NCBI GenBank assembly: GCA_017482345.1
Contig: JAFUNB010000032.1
Coordinates: 1-53,942 of the forward strand
Direction of reading: 5' to 3'
Origin: Oscillibacter sp.
GTDB taxonomy: Bacteria > Bacillota > Clostridia > Oscillospirales > Oscillospiraceae
Length of the DNA: 53,942 nt
Shown: piece by piece, positions 7,595 through 16,949 of the stretch
How positions within the stretch are numbered: the stretch's first letter is position 1
How the letters are laid out: the number at the start of each line of letters is the position of its first letter
The notes under the pieces: model-generated
Seen by the model: the letters and a program-made list of their open reading frames with translations, nothing else
Database searches by the model: none
What the model was told of the DNA's origin: nothing
Position numbers and translations under genes: made by a program

Positions 7595-8866
7595 ATGAAC
7601 GAGCAAATCCAGCCGCCGGTCTTTGGGCCGGCGGACATCCTGCTGCCCCGTGTGGGCACAGATCTGACAAAATGGGCCGTGGTGGCCTGCGACCAGTTCA
7701 CCTCACAGCCGGACTACTGGCAGGCGGTGGAGGAGACGGTGGGGGAGGCCCCGTCCACCCTGCGGCTCATCCTGCCGGAGGCCCATCTGAACGACCCTGA
7801 TGTGGAGGCCCAGATCGACGCCATCGACGACGCTATGGAGCGGTATCTGGCGGCGGGTCTGTTTGCAGAATACCCCCAGAGCCTTGTTTATATGGAGCGC
7901 ACCCAGTCGGACGGCTGCGTCCGCCGCGGCCTTGTCGGCATGGTGGATCTGGAGCAGTACGATTTCACCCCCGGCTCCGGCGCCCTGATCCGGGCCACGG
8001 AGGGCACGGTGCTGGAGCGGATCCCGCCCCGGGTGCGGGTGCGGCAGAACGCCGGACTGGAGCTGCCCCATGTGATGCTGCTGATCGACGATCCGGCGCG
8101 AACCGTCATCGAGCCGCTGGCGGCGGAGACGGCGCAGCTTGCGCCACTGTACGATTTTGAATTGCAGCAGGGGGGCGGCCATCTGAAGGGATGGCGGGTA
8201 GCGGCGGCACAGCAGAGCCGCATCATGGACGCGCTGGCAGCGCTGGCGGACCCGGCGGAGACGGAGCGGAAATACGCTTTGCCCGGCGCGGCGCCGCTGC
8301 TGTTCGCCGTGGGCGACGGAAACCACTCCCTGGCCACCGCCAAGGCCTGTTATGAGGCGCAGAAGCAGTCTGTCCCGCAGGAGCAGTGGGCGGAGCTGCC
8401 TGCCCGCTACGCCTTGGTGGAGGTTGTGAACAACCACGACCCCGCCCTGCGGTTTGAACCCATCCACCGCGTGCTGTTTGGCGTGGAGCCGGAGCGGGTG
8501 ATCGAGGCGCTGTTGGAGCACTGCCCCGGCGCATACCGGGGCGAGGGCGGCGGCCATGTGCTGCGCTATGTCAACGAAGCGGGCAGCGGCGCCGTGACGG
8601 TGCCGGAGCCGGACTGTCAGCTGACGGTGGGCACGCTGCAATCGTTTCTGGACGAACACGACTGGAACGTGGACTACGTCCACGGGGACGACACGGCGGC
8701 GGAGCTGGGCCGGAGACGTGGCAACATGGCCTTCCTGCTGCCCGCCATGGGCAAGGAACAGCTGTTCAAAACCGTCATGGCTGACGGCGTCCTGCCCCGC
8801 AAGACCTTCTCCATGGGCCACGCAAAGGATAAGCGGTACTATGTGGAGGCCCGCAAAATTCGATAA
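7595..8866 (+). CDS. DUF1015 family protein
   Basis: A 423-residue soluble protein of the DUF1015 family, recognised from P-A-D-I-L-L-P-R near the N-terminus, V-V-A-C-D-Q-F-T-S-Q-P-D-Y-W and, further on, the invariant-looking V-G-D-G-N-H-S-L-A-T-A-K-A. That motif, together with the later V-V-N-N-H-D-P-A-L, suggests an enzyme. The biochemical role is not established; relatives are sometimes found with serine metabolism genes, and here it follows thrH. Start: ATG 7595 with GGAGAG eight bases upstream. The last gene of the thrH unit; a terminator follows 4 bases after the stop. Confidence 0.88.
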   Translation: MNEQIQPPVFGPADILLPRVGTDLTKWAVVACDQFTSQPDYWQAVEETVGEAPSTLRLILPEAHLNDPDVEAQIDAIDDAMERYLAAGLFAEYPQSLVYMERTQSDGCVRRGLVGMVDLEQYDFTPGSGALIRATEGTVLERIPPRVRVRQNAGLELPHVMLLIDDPARTVIEPLAAETAQLAPLYDFELQQGGGHLKGWRVAAAQQSRIMDALAALADPAETERKYALPGAAPLLFAVGDGNHSLATAKACYEAQKQSVPQEQWAELPARYALVEVVNNHDPALRFEPIHRVLFGVEPERVIEALLEHCPGAYRGEGGGHVLRYVNEAGSGAVTVPEPDCQLTVGTLQSFLDEHDWNVDYVHGDDTAAELGRRRGNMAFLLPAMGKEQLFKTVMADGVLPRKTFSMGHAKDKRYYVEARKIR

Positions 8867-8870
8867 AATC

Positions 8871-8911
8871 ACCGCCCGCGTCGTGTTTTTTCGGCGCGGG
8901 CGGTTCTTTTT
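8871..8911 (+). terminator. Terminator after the DUF1015 gene
   Basis: ACCGCCCGCG pairs with GCGCGGGCGGT across a T-rich loop and is followed by TCTTTTT. Confidence 0.85.
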
Positions 8912-8960
8912 GGCCGGGGATGTGGTATACTGCGGATGAGAACAGCAGGGAGGTGCGCTT

Positions 8961-9818
8961 ATGAAGCGGGAAGCGCCGGCAAAAGTGAATCTGACGCTGG
9001 ACATTCTGGGCAAGCGGGAGGACGGTTACCACGACATGCGCATGGTCATGCAGACCATCTCCCTGTGCGACACCGTGACGGTGGAGGAGATTGAAAGCGG
9101 CTTCGTGCTGGAGACCGACGGCGACTTCATCCCGGCGGGGAAGAAGACGCTGGAGCAGCAGGCAGCAGAGCATTTCTTTGCCGCCGCGGGCCTTGCCATG
9201 CCGGGATTGCGGGTATGCCTTACAAAGCGGACGCCGGCCTACGCGGGTCTTGGCGGCGGCAGCGCCGACGTGGCGGCTCTGCTGCGCATCCTGCGGGACC
9301 GTTACGCGCCGGGTATGGCCACGGAAGAGCTGGAGCGCATCGGATTGCTGGTGGGCAGCGATATGCCCTTCTGCGTTCGGGGCGGCACGGCGCTGGCGGA
9401 GGGCCGGGGCGAGGTGTTGACCGACTTGCCGCCCCTGCCGGACTGTGTATTCGTGCTGTGCAAGCCGGACTTCGGTATTCCCACCGGCAACCTGTTCGCC
9501 CTGGTGGACGGCGGCGAGCTGGAAAACCGGCCGGACACGGACGGCATGATGGCGGCGCTGGGCAGGGGAGACCTTGACGGCGTGGCCGCAAGGCTTGGCA
9601 ACGTATTTGAGGAAGTCCTGCCGGCGGAGTTCCACGAGGTATTTGCCATCAAGGCGCGGCTCCTGGAAAAAGGCGCCCTGAACGCTGCCATGAGCGGCTC
9701 CGGCCCCACGGTGTTCGGCATCTTCCGCTGCATGGATACGGCGGAGGCGGCGGCCGCCGCCCTGCGGGAGCGGTATGTGCAGACCTATGTGGCCCTTCCG
9801 GTGAAAAAACTGGGATAA
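8961..9818 (+). CDS. ispE: 4-diphosphocytidyl-2-C-methyl-D-erythritol kinase
   Basis: A 285-residue GHMP kinase that phosphorylates CDP-methylerythritol in the MEP isoprenoid pathway. P-A-K-V-N-L-T-L is at residues 6-13, the ATP-binding G-L-G-G-G-S-A-D at 96-103, and a third GHMP motif A-M-S-G-S-G-P-T-V-F-G near the C-terminus. Length is normal. A GGGAGG site lies before the ATG at 8961. A TATACT at 8926-8931 could be its -10 box, without a good -35. The other MEP genes in the window are dxs and ispA, 37 kb away, so the pathway is scattered. Confidence 0.95.
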   Translation: MKREAPAKVNLTLDILGKREDGYHDMRMVMQTISLCDTVTVEEIESGFVLETDGDFIPAGKKTLEQQAAEHFFAAAGLAMPGLRVCLTKRTPAYAGLGGGSADVAALLRILRDRYAPGMATEELERIGLLVGSDMPFCVRGGTALAEGRGEVLTDLPPLPDCVFVLCKPDFGIPTGNLFALVDGGELENRPDTDGMMAALGRGDLDGVAARLGNVFEEVLPAEFHEVFAIKARLLEKGALNAAMSGSGPTVFGIFRCMDTAEAAAAALRERYVQTYVALPVKKLG

Positions 9819-9840
9819 CGGTATAAAATGAGAACAAACT

Positions 9841-9881
9841 GTCCATCCTTTCGGTAGTCATTACATACCGGAAGGATGGAC
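9841..9881 (+). promoter_or_regulatory. Hairpin that buries the spoIIR ribosome binding site
   Basis: A 16-base inverted repeat (9841-9856 with 9866-9881, one G-U-type mismatch) has a 9-base loop. The purine-rich GGAAGGA that would act as the ribosome site for the ATG at 9886 is inside the right arm. No T-run follows, so it is unlikely to be a simple terminator of ispE. Confidence 0.7.
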
Positions 9882-9885
9882 ATTT

Positions 9886-10515
9886 ATGAAGACGAAACAA
9901 CGATACAACACACGTCTGCACGCGCTGGAGCTGCTGCTCCTTGGCGCTGTGGGCGTGTTTTTGCTCAGCGGGGCGATGTCTGTGCAGACCCAGTCCGCGC
10001 TGGCGGAGCGGGTAGTGCGGCTGCACGTGCTGGCAAACTCCGACTCCGAGGCGGATCAGGCATTGAAGCTCACCGTGCGGGACGCGGTGCTGGCGGAGAC
10101 GGAGGTGCTGCTGGATGGCGCGGAAACCCGGGAGGACGCCGCCGGGATTTTGAAAACCCAGCTGCCCCACCTGCGGCAGGTGGCGGAGCGGACGCTGGCG
10201 GAGCGGGGGAGCGCAGATCCGGTGGAGGTGCGGCTGGAGACAGCGGAATTCCCCACAAAGGAATATGACGGCTTCACCCTGCCGGCAGGGGAGTATCTGG
10301 CCCTGCGGGTGCTCATCGGCGAGGCGGCGGGGAGAAATTGGTGGTGTGTGGTGTTCCCGCCCCTGTGCAGCACTGCCGCCACGGAGGTGCCGGAGGTGGC
10401 TGTCTCCGCCGGACTCAGCGGAGAGCAGGTGCGCCTCATCACCGAGGAGGACGGCTACGTGCTGAAATTCAAATGCGTGGAGCTGTGGCAGCAGCTGCGA
10501 AAGAGACTCTCTTAA
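9886..10515 (+). CDS. spoIIR: Stage II sporulation protein R
   Basis: A 209-residue secreted signalling protein made in the forespore. In Bacillus it crosses into the intermembrane space and triggers SpoIIGA to activate pro-sigma-E in the mother cell. An N-terminal membrane/signal segment at about residues 13-32 is followed by the family core V-V-R-L-H-V-L-A-N-S-D-S-E-A-D-Q-A-L-K-L-x-V-R-D. The W-W-C-V-V-F-P-P-L-C segment is in the C-terminal half. The gene is alone between ispE and a terminator. A sigma-F promoter would be expected, but I could not place one with confidence. The start lies behind a long hairpin. Confidence 0.95.
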   Translation: MKTKQRYNTRLHALELLLLGAVGVFLLSGAMSVQTQSALAERVVRLHVLANSDSEADQALKLTVRDAVLAETEVLLDGAETREDAAGILKTQLPHLRQVAERTLAERGSADPVEVRLETAEFPTKEYDGFTLPAGEYLALRVLIGEAAGRNWWCVVFPPLCSTAATEVPEVAVSAGLSGEQVRLITEEDGYVLKFKCVELWQQLRKRLS

Positions 10516-10526
10516 AACGGGCAAAG

Positions 10527-10556
10527 AAAAAGGCAAGGCGAAGCGCCTTGCCTTTT
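10527..10556. terminator. Bidirectional terminator between spoIIR and the thioesterase gene
   Basis: AAAAGGCAAGGCG and its complement pair around a 3-base AAG loop, giving T-runs in both directions. Confidence 0.88.
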
Positions 10557-10567
10557 GTGATGCGGTT

Positions 10568-10963
10568 TTAGCCCTCCAGCTTGGCGTTGCACTTGGCCAG
10601 GAAACGCTCGCTGTTGATGATGGCGCGGGTGTGGGTGCCGGAGCCGATGGGGCCCTTCTCGTCCCAGGACTTCACCTTGAAGTACACCATCTTGCCGTTT
10701 TCGGACACGCCGGCGATCTCGGCCTCCGTCCAGACCTTCATGCCCACAGGGGTGGGAGCCTCGTGGCTGACGTCCAGATGGGTGCCTACGCTGCCCTTAC
10801 CCTCTTCCAGGAAGTTCTGCAGCAGGGTGAGAGCGGCGTTTTCCATCATGGCGATCATGTAGGGGGTGCCGAACACCGGCAGGGCGCCGGAGCCAACCTG
10901 TGCGGCGGTCAGCTCGTCGGTGACCACCTGTTCCAGAACGCATTTTACACCAATGAGAATCAT
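10568..10963 (-). CDS. Hotdog-fold thioesterase, FlK-like
   Basis: A 131-residue single hotdog-domain protein. The F-G-T-P-Y-M-I-A-M-M-E-N-A-A segment and T-H-L-D-V-S-H-E-A-P-T-P-V-G-M are typical of the family that includes fluoroacetyl-CoA thioesterase FlK; the Glu of M-M-E-N and the His of S-H-E-A are in the usual catalytic region. It probably hydrolyses a short acyl-CoA, substrate unknown. Start: ATG 10963 after GGAGGAA; the longer frame begins inside the ribosome site. It follows the pot genes on the same strand but behind a terminator, with no promoter seen in the 26 bases between. Confidence 0.88.
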   Translation of the reverse strand: MILIGVKCVLEQVVTDELTAAQVGSGALPVFGTPYMIAMMENAALTLLQNFLEEGKGSVGTHLDVSHEAPTPVGMKVWTEAEIAGVSENGKMVYFKVKSWDEKGPIGSGTHTRAIINSERFLAKCNAKLEG

Positions 10964-10985
10964 CGTAAATTCCTCCAAATCTTGT

Positions 10986-11023
10986 TTTTGGAAAACGGCG
11001 CCGGAGAAGTCCAGCGCCGTTTT
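10986..11023 (-). terminator. Terminator after potCD
   Basis: AAAACGGCGC and GCGCCGTTTT pair around a 12-base loop; on the minus strand the stem ends in TTTTCC. It ends the pot operon just before the thioesterase gene. Confidence 0.78.
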
Positions 11024-11030
11024 GCGTTGA

Positions 11031-13031
11031 TCAGATGCCCAGCTCCGTCCAGAGCTTGTTATACAGGGAGCGGGTCTCGTAGGGGAGCACCAGATACATC
11101 TGGCAGCGGTCCAGAGTCTCCTGAGAAGCGGCCATGATCTCGTAGATTTCGGGATCCAGCTCTTCCTCGTACAGCTCCTCGTAGTAGGCGGGATACTGCT
11201 CCAGCGCCTCCTCGTTGGGAGAGGCGTACCAGATATAGTCCATGTTGGCCAGGTTGGCCTCGGTGGAGGCGATGAAGTTGATCCACGCCTCGGCCTCCTC
11301 CTTGTGGGGGGCGTCCTTCAGCACGCACATGGCGTCCACGAACCAGTTGCTGCCCTCCTCGGGCACCACGAACTCCAGAGGCTCGTCGGTGTTGTCCAGC
11401 ATGCTCAGATAGTCGCCTGCGTAGTAGGCGCTGATGGCGGCGTTGCCGCCCTCCATCTTCTGATACACCTCGTCCATGACGAAGGACTGGTACACGCCGT
11501 CCCGCTTGGCCTGAGCCAGCAGCTCCTTGGCCTCACGCAGCTCCGCCTCGTCGGTGGTGTTCAGGGAGTAGCCAAGCTTCAGCAGGGCGGTGGCCATGGC
11601 GTCACGGGAGTTGCGGAACATGAGGACGTTGCCGGCGTTTTCCGTGCTGAACATGGCGTCCCAGCTGGTGATGGGCTCGTCCACCATGTCGGCGTTGTAG
11701 ATGATGCCGATGGTGCCCCATGCGTAGGGAACGGTGTAGCGGTTGTCCGGATCGTAGGGCAGGTTCTTGAACCGGTCGGAGACAAGCGCAAAGTTGGGGA
11801 TGTTGTCGTAGTTCAGCTCCTCCAGCATGTCCTCCTCAATGAGCTGGGAGATCATGTAGTCGGAGGGAACCACCACGTCGTAGTCGCCGGCGCCGCTCTT
11901 GAGCAGGGAGTACAGGGCCTCGTTACTCTCGGCGGTCTGGTAGTTGACCATGATGCCGGTCTCTTCCTCGAACTGGGTGATGAGGGTCTCGTCGATATAC
12001 TCGCCCCAGCTGCACACGTTGACCACGGGCTTTCCGGCGTTGCGGCCGGCCACCCAGATGGCGCAGATCACAAGGGCTGCGGCTGCGCCGGCACCCAGCA
12101 TGGCGGGCAGACGGCTGGAGGAGGGGGAGGAGTACTTGGCTGCCTCTGCGGCGGTGGCGGTGGGCAGATCCCGGCGGCGCTGCTCCAGCTGCTCCATCCG
12201 GGCCTCGCGGATGTTGGTGATGACCAGCAGGGCGAGGACGGTGATGAACAGCAGGGTGGAGATGGCGTTGATCTCCGGCGTCACGCGCTTTTTGGTCATG
12301 CCATAGATGGTCATGGCCAGCGTGGACGAGGAGGAGCCGGCGGTGAAGTAGCTGATGATGAAGTCATCCACGCTCATGGTGAAGGCCGTCAGCGCACCGG
12401 ACACGATGCCGGGCTTGATCTCCGGAAGGATGACCTTCCAGAAGGCCTGGAACCAGGTGCAGCCCAGGTCCATGGCGGCGTCCACCAGATTCTTGTCCAT
12501 CTGCCGCAGCTTGGGGCTGACGGAGAGGATGACGTAGGGGATATTGAAGGAGATGTGGGCAATGAGCAGTGTGCCGAAGCCTAAGGTCAGGCGGGTGGGC
12601 AGCTCAAACACGCTCTGGATGCCGTTGACCCAGGTTGCGAAGCTGCTCCAGCCGGAGAAGAACGCCACGAAGAACAGGCACATAGCAACGCCCGTCACGA
12701 TATCCGCGTTCATCATAGGGATGTTGTTGACGGTGGTCAGCAGATGCCGCTGGCGGCGGCGCAGGGAATAGAAGCCGATGGCGGCGAAGGTGCCGGCAAA
12801 GGTTGCGATGATGGTGGCCAGCAAGGACACCAGCAGCGTGGTATACACGCTTCGCATGATCAGGCGGTCCTGGAACAGTTCCCGGTACCAGTGGAAGGAG
12901 AAGCCCTGCCACACGGTGCTGCTCTCGCCGGCGTTGAAGGAGAAGACGATCAGCAGCAGGATGGGCGCATACAGGAACAGGAACACCAGGAACGTAAAGA
13001 CCCGGTTGAAGGTGGAGTTTCTCTTTTTCAC
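11031..13031 (-). CDS. potCD: Spermidine/putrescine ABC transporter, permease PotC fused to substrate-binding protein PotD
   Basis: A 666-residue fusion. Residues 1-285 are a PotC-type permease with about six membrane segments and the EAA loop (V-D-A-A-M-D-L-G-C) that contacts the ATPase. A linker and a hydrophobic helix at about 305-325 follow, and the rest is a PotD-type periplasmic-binding domain (V-N-V-C-S-W-G-E-Y-I-D, then D-V-V-V-P-S-D-Y-M-I, then Y-A-W-G-T-I-G-I). The binding protein therefore has no separate lipoprotein signal and is tethered through the permease. The frame is open throughout, so the fusion is not a sequencing gap. It overlaps potB by four bases (ATGA). Ligand is likely a polyamine, inferred from family. 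Confidence 0.92.
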   Translation of the reverse strand: MKKRNSTFNRVFTFLVFLFLYAPILLLIVFSFNAGESSTVWQGFSFHWYRELFQDRLIMRSVYTTLLVSLLATIIATFAGTFAAIGFYSLRRRQRHLLTTVNNIPMMNADIVTGVAMCLFFVAFFSGWSSFATWVNGIQSVFELPTRLTLGFGTLLIAHISFNIPYVILSVSPKLRQMDKNLVDAAMDLGCTWFQAFWKVILPEIKPGIVSGALTAFTMSVDDFIISYFTAGSSSSTLAMTIYGMTKKRVTPEINAISTLLFITVLALLVITNIREARMEQLEQRRRDLPTATAAEAAKYSSPSSSRLPAMLGAGAAAALVICAIWVAGRNAGKPVVNVCSWGEYIDETLITQFEEETGIMVNYQTAESNEALYSLLKSGAGDYDVVVPSDYMISQLIEEDMLEELNYDNIPNFALVSDRFKNLPYDPDNRYTVPYAWGTIGIIYNADMVDEPITSWDAMFSTENAGNVLMFRNSRDAMATALLKLGYSLNTTDEAELREAKELLAQAKRDGVYQSFVMDEVYQKMEGGNAAISAYYAGDYLSMLDNTDEPLEFVVPEEGSNWFVDAMCVLKDAPHKEEAEAWINFIASTEANLANMDYIWYASPNEEALEQYPAYYEELYEEELDPEIYEIMAASQETLDRCQMYLVLPYETRSLYNKLWTELGI

Positions 13032-13871
13032 AGCATCACCGCCTGTTCCTCGCCCTCACCGAAGCGATTCATGACCACCATGCACACCACAACGATGACC
13101 ATCATCACCAGCGAGATGGCCGCGCCCAGCTGGGGATTGTAGGCGCCGCCCAGGAACTGCTGCTCGATGAGGTCGCCCAGCAGCAGCTCGGTGCCGCCGC
13201 CCAGCATCTTGGAGATGGCGAAGGTGGAGACGGAAGGGACGAAAACCATGGTAATGCCGGAGAGCACGCCGGGCAGGCTCAGAGGCAGGATGACCCGGCG
13301 GAACACGTTGAAGTTGTTGGCGCCCAGGTCCCGGGCGGCCTCCAGCAACGAGCCGTCCAGCTTCACGATAACGGAATAGATGGGCAAAATCATGAAGGGC
13401 AGGTAGTTATATACCATGCCCAGCACCACGGCGCCCTGGGTGTTCAGCATGGGGAAGAACTCCAGATTCGTGCCGAAAATGCCGTTATACAGGGCAATCA
13501 GGCCGATCTTTTGGAACAGCTGGTTCAAAAGACCGTTGTTTTCCAGAATGGACATCCAGGAATAGGTGCGCAGCAGGAAGTTGATCCACATGGGCAGCAT
13601 GATGAGCACCATGGCGATCCGCTGGAAGCCGGGGCCCTCCTTGCTCATCATGTAGGACACGGGATAGCCGATGAGCAGGCAGACGATGGTGGCGATCAGG
13701 GCCAGCTTGAAAGACCGGGTGAACACCACGGCGTAGGTGCCCATGCTGGCGAAGTTTGCGAAGGTGAAGCCGCCCTCGGCGGAGGTAAAGGCGTAGATGA
13801 CCACCATGATGATGGGGGCCACCACGAACAGCGCCATCCAGACAACGTAGGGGATGGTCAGACGGGAGAGA

Positions 13872-13882
<11 letters not shown>
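13028..13882 (-). CDS. potB: Spermidine/putrescine ABC transporter permease PotB
   Basis: A 284-residue permease with six hydrophobic segments and the EAA motif [10 protein letters not shown]. The N-terminal [16 protein letters not shown] starts the first helix. PotB pairs with the permease half of the potCD product to form the membrane channel driven by PotA. Start: ATG 13882, preceded by GAGGAGGAGAG that lies inside the end of potA; the genes overlap by 11 bases. Its stop overlaps the potCD start, so the three genes are translationally coupled. Confidence 0.93.
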
Positions 13883-15053
<1,171 letters not shown>

Positions 15054-15107
15054 GTATCCTCCCCCATTTCATGTGTATTTGGATAAAAAATATGCGCCTC
15101 TTTTCTC

Positions 15108-15113
15108 TGTCAA
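15108..15113 (-). promoter_or_regulatory. TTGACA box near potA, possible proximal promoter
   Basis: A perfect -35 hexamer on the minus strand lies just inside the end of the inverted-repeat element. The AT-rich stretch after it has no -10 at the normal spacing (the best are TATTTT at 15 or TTTTAT at 19 bases). Confidence 0.35.
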
Positions 15114-15119
15114 GGGGGA

Positions 15120-15396
15120 GACCCTCGGATGGCACAGAACAATACGGTTTTGGCGGATGCGGCGCCCCGCCGGGCTTCGTTATCCTCCTTGCCTTACGCC
15201 GGTAAGGCTGCGTCGTCTGCCTCGCCGGGCAGACCGCCGCATTCCTCAAAACTCCGCAGGACCTGAGCCGCACGCAAAGTGTGTGGCAGCAAGGCCGCAG
15301 ACCGCAGGCCTGCTGTGCGCAAGTCAAGGGCGAGAACGCAGCTGACGCGCGCTTTGCGTGCGGTTCAGGCGTATTGTGCTCTGCCATCCGAGGGTC
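15120..15396. repeat. 277-base inverted-repeat element with nested hairpins upstream of potA
   Basis: The ends (15120-15145 and 15371-15396) are complementary at 24 of 26 bases. Inside, 15262-15279 pairs with 15352-15369 at 17 of 18, 15157-15164 with 15235-15242 perfectly, and there are two perfect 7-base hairpins at 15191-15208 and 15215-15234. Together these make a closed multi-branch structure. No convincing gene is present. It may be a structured leader RNA of the pot operon, or a non-autonomous mobile/dispersed repeat; no target-site duplication is clear. It fills most of the 503-base space between potA and rluA. Confidence 0.75.
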
Positions 15397-15423
15397 ACTT
15401 TTTCGTCGAAATTCAGCAATTTG

Positions 15424-15452
15424 AATATACCCAATATACAGGGAAAAGTCAA
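15424..15452 (-). promoter_or_regulatory. Sigma-A promoter reading into the inverted-repeat element and potA
   Basis: On the minus strand TTGACT, a 17-base spacer and TATATT. Transcription would start near 15417, pass through the whole structured element and reach potA after a leader of about 360 bases. Confidence 0.72.
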
Positions 15453-15516
15453 GGGTATTACTTATATTTACAAAACGCGCGCGTAGGTGCGGAGAACCCC
15501 CGTGGTTCCGGCAACG

Positions 15517-15543
15517 GAAAAAGCGGCCCGAAAACGGGCCGCC
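15517..15543 (-). terminator. Terminator of the RluA-family gene
   Basis: GCGGCCCG / CGGGCCGC with a TTTT loop is followed on the minus strand by TTTTTCC. Confidence 0.87.
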
Positions 15544-15556
15544 TCTGGAAAATATT

Positions 15557-16522
15557 TCAGGTTTTCGCGGGAAAATATTTGTCCCGGAAGGGGACGTTTT
15601 CCACGGTGAATTCCTTCCCCTTCAGGTAGTTCAGCACGCCGGCGTCGGTGGGGAAGTCGAAGCAGAGCTTATAGGAATACAGGGCCTGACGGGTCTCGTG
15701 GTACTGGCGGTTTACGCTGCCGTTGCCGTACTCGCCGTCGCCCAACAGGGGGCAGCCGATCTCTGCCATGGACACGCGGATCTGGTGGGTGCGGCCGGTG
15801 AGCAGGCGGCACTCCACAAGGGACAGCGGGCCCCGGGTCTCCAGGGTCTTATACAGCGTGACGGCGGTCTTGGCGCCGGGGATGGGCTTGTGGTGGAAAA
15901 AGACCTGCTTTTTCACCTCGTCCTTGAACAAAAAGCCCTCGATCTTTCCCTCCGGCTGCTTGGGCCGGCCCACGGTGATGCAGAGATAGGACTTCTCCAG
16001 CTCGTGATCCTTGATTTTGTCGTTGATGATCCGCAGGGTCTCCGCATTCTTGGCGGCGATGACGATGCCGCCGGTGTTGCGGTCGATGCGGTTGCACAGA
16101 GCGGGGGCGAAGGCGTTCTCCCACTTGGGGTTCCACTCCCGCTTCTGGTAGAGGTACGCCTGAATGTGGTTGATGAGGGTGTTGACCTTTTCCGTCTCGT
16201 CGGCGTGGACCACCAGGCCGGGGCGCTTGTTCACCAGCAGCAGGTTCTCGTCCTCATACACGATGTCCAGCTGGGGATTGAACAGAGTGAGGAACATATT
16301 TTCCTCAGAGGGCTTGTCAAAAAACTCGTCGTTGATATATAATTGTAAGATATCGCCGCAGTTGAGGCGGGCGTCCCGCTTGGAGCCCTTCCCGTTGACC
16401 TTGATGCGCTTGAGGCGGATGTATTTCTGCAGCAGGGCAGGGGGCAGCAGCGGCAGATTTTTCGACACGAAGCGGTCCAGCCGCTGTCCCGCGTCGTTTT
16501 TACCGATCGTAAATTCCCGCAT
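15557..16522 (-). CDS. RluA family 23S rRNA/tRNA pseudouridine synthase
   Basis: A 321-residue pseudouridine synthase. An S4-like N-terminal part (G-Q-R-L-D-R-F-V, then L-K-R-I-K-V-N-G-K) is followed by the catalytic domain. Its active-site motif is N-R-I-D-R-N-T-G-G in place of the common H-R-L-D-x-x-T-S-G; the catalytic Asp is kept. The R-x-L-T-G-R-T-H-Q-I-R-V motif and G-C-P-L-L-G-D-G-E-Y-G are present. The RNA target is not predictable. Start: ATG 16522, six bases after GGAGG; a longer TTG form would start inside that ribosome site. It has its own promoter and terminator. Confidence 0.9.
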   Translation of the reverse strand: MREFTIGKNDAGQRLDRFVSKNLPLLPPALLQKYIRLKRIKVNGKGSKRDARLNCGDILQLYINDEFFDKPSEENMFLTLFNPQLDIVYEDENLLLVNKRPGLVVHADETEKVNTLINHIQAYLYQKREWNPKWENAFAPALCNRIDRNTGGIVIAAKNAETLRIINDKIKDHELEKSYLCITVGRPKQPEGKIEGFLFKDEVKKQVFFHHKPIPGAKTAVTLYKTLETRGPLSLVECRLLTGRTHQIRVSMAEIGCPLLGDGEYGNGSVNRQYHETRQALYSYKLCFDFPTDAGVLNYLKGKEFTVENVPFRDKYFPAKT

Positions 16523-16554
16523 AGTATCCTCCAAAACAGTTTGGGATCCTGTTT

Positions 16555-16583
16555 ATCATACCTGTTTCGCCGGGGGTTGTAAA
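16555..16583 (-). promoter_or_regulatory. Sigma-A promoter of the RluA-family gene
   Basis: On the minus strand TTTACA, 17 bases and TATGAT, each one mismatch from consensus. Confidence 0.8.
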
Positions 16584-16625
16584 GCGAGTAGGCAAAGAAT
16601 TTTCCAAAGAAGGCAGGAGAGATCC

Positions 16626-16949
16626 ATGAGCAAGAATCCTGAAAAGAAGAGCGGTAAGGTCAATTACGTCTGGGTGCTGGCCGGCGGCTATCTGGCTTAC
16701 CTGGGCGCCCAGCTGCTGTTCGGCGTGCCCAAGTCCGAGACGCCCATGGTGGGCCTCATCGGCGGTCTGGTCTTTGTGGTTATCGGCGGATTGCTGATGC
16801 TGCGGGAGTGGAAGGCCTATAAATACGGTCTGGAGCACATCAACGACCCCGAGACCTGGTCTGACGAGGACGCTGAGGACGAGGCGCTGAGCGAGGCGGA
16901 GGAGAGCCTGCTGCCCGAGCCGGAAGAGGACGGGGAGGACGAGGTATGA
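16626..16949 (+). CDS. Small membrane protein with an acidic tail
   Basis: A 107-residue protein of unknown family. A basic N-terminus (K-N-P-E-K-K-S-G-K) leads into two hydrophobic segments at about 14-33 and 40-60 with only a short loop between. The last 45 residues are almost entirely Glu, Asp, Ala, Ser and Leu, so the tail is strongly negative and probably cytoplasmic. Start: ATG 16626 after AGGAGA. It overlaps the next gene by four bases (ATGA), so the two are coupled. Divergent from the RluA gene. No function is suggested beyond a small inner-membrane protein. Confidence 0.8.
   Translation: MSKNPEKKSGKVNYVWVLAGGYLAYLGAQLLFGVPKSETPMVGLIGGLVFVVIGGLLMLREWKAYKYGLEHINDPETWSDEDAEDEALSEAEESLLPEPEEDGEDEV

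Noticed and set aside
9820-9850. GTATA before spoIIR as the -35 of a sigma-F promoter
   Set aside because: No GGnnAnAnT-like -10 box is found at the right distance; the bases there belong to the hairpin.
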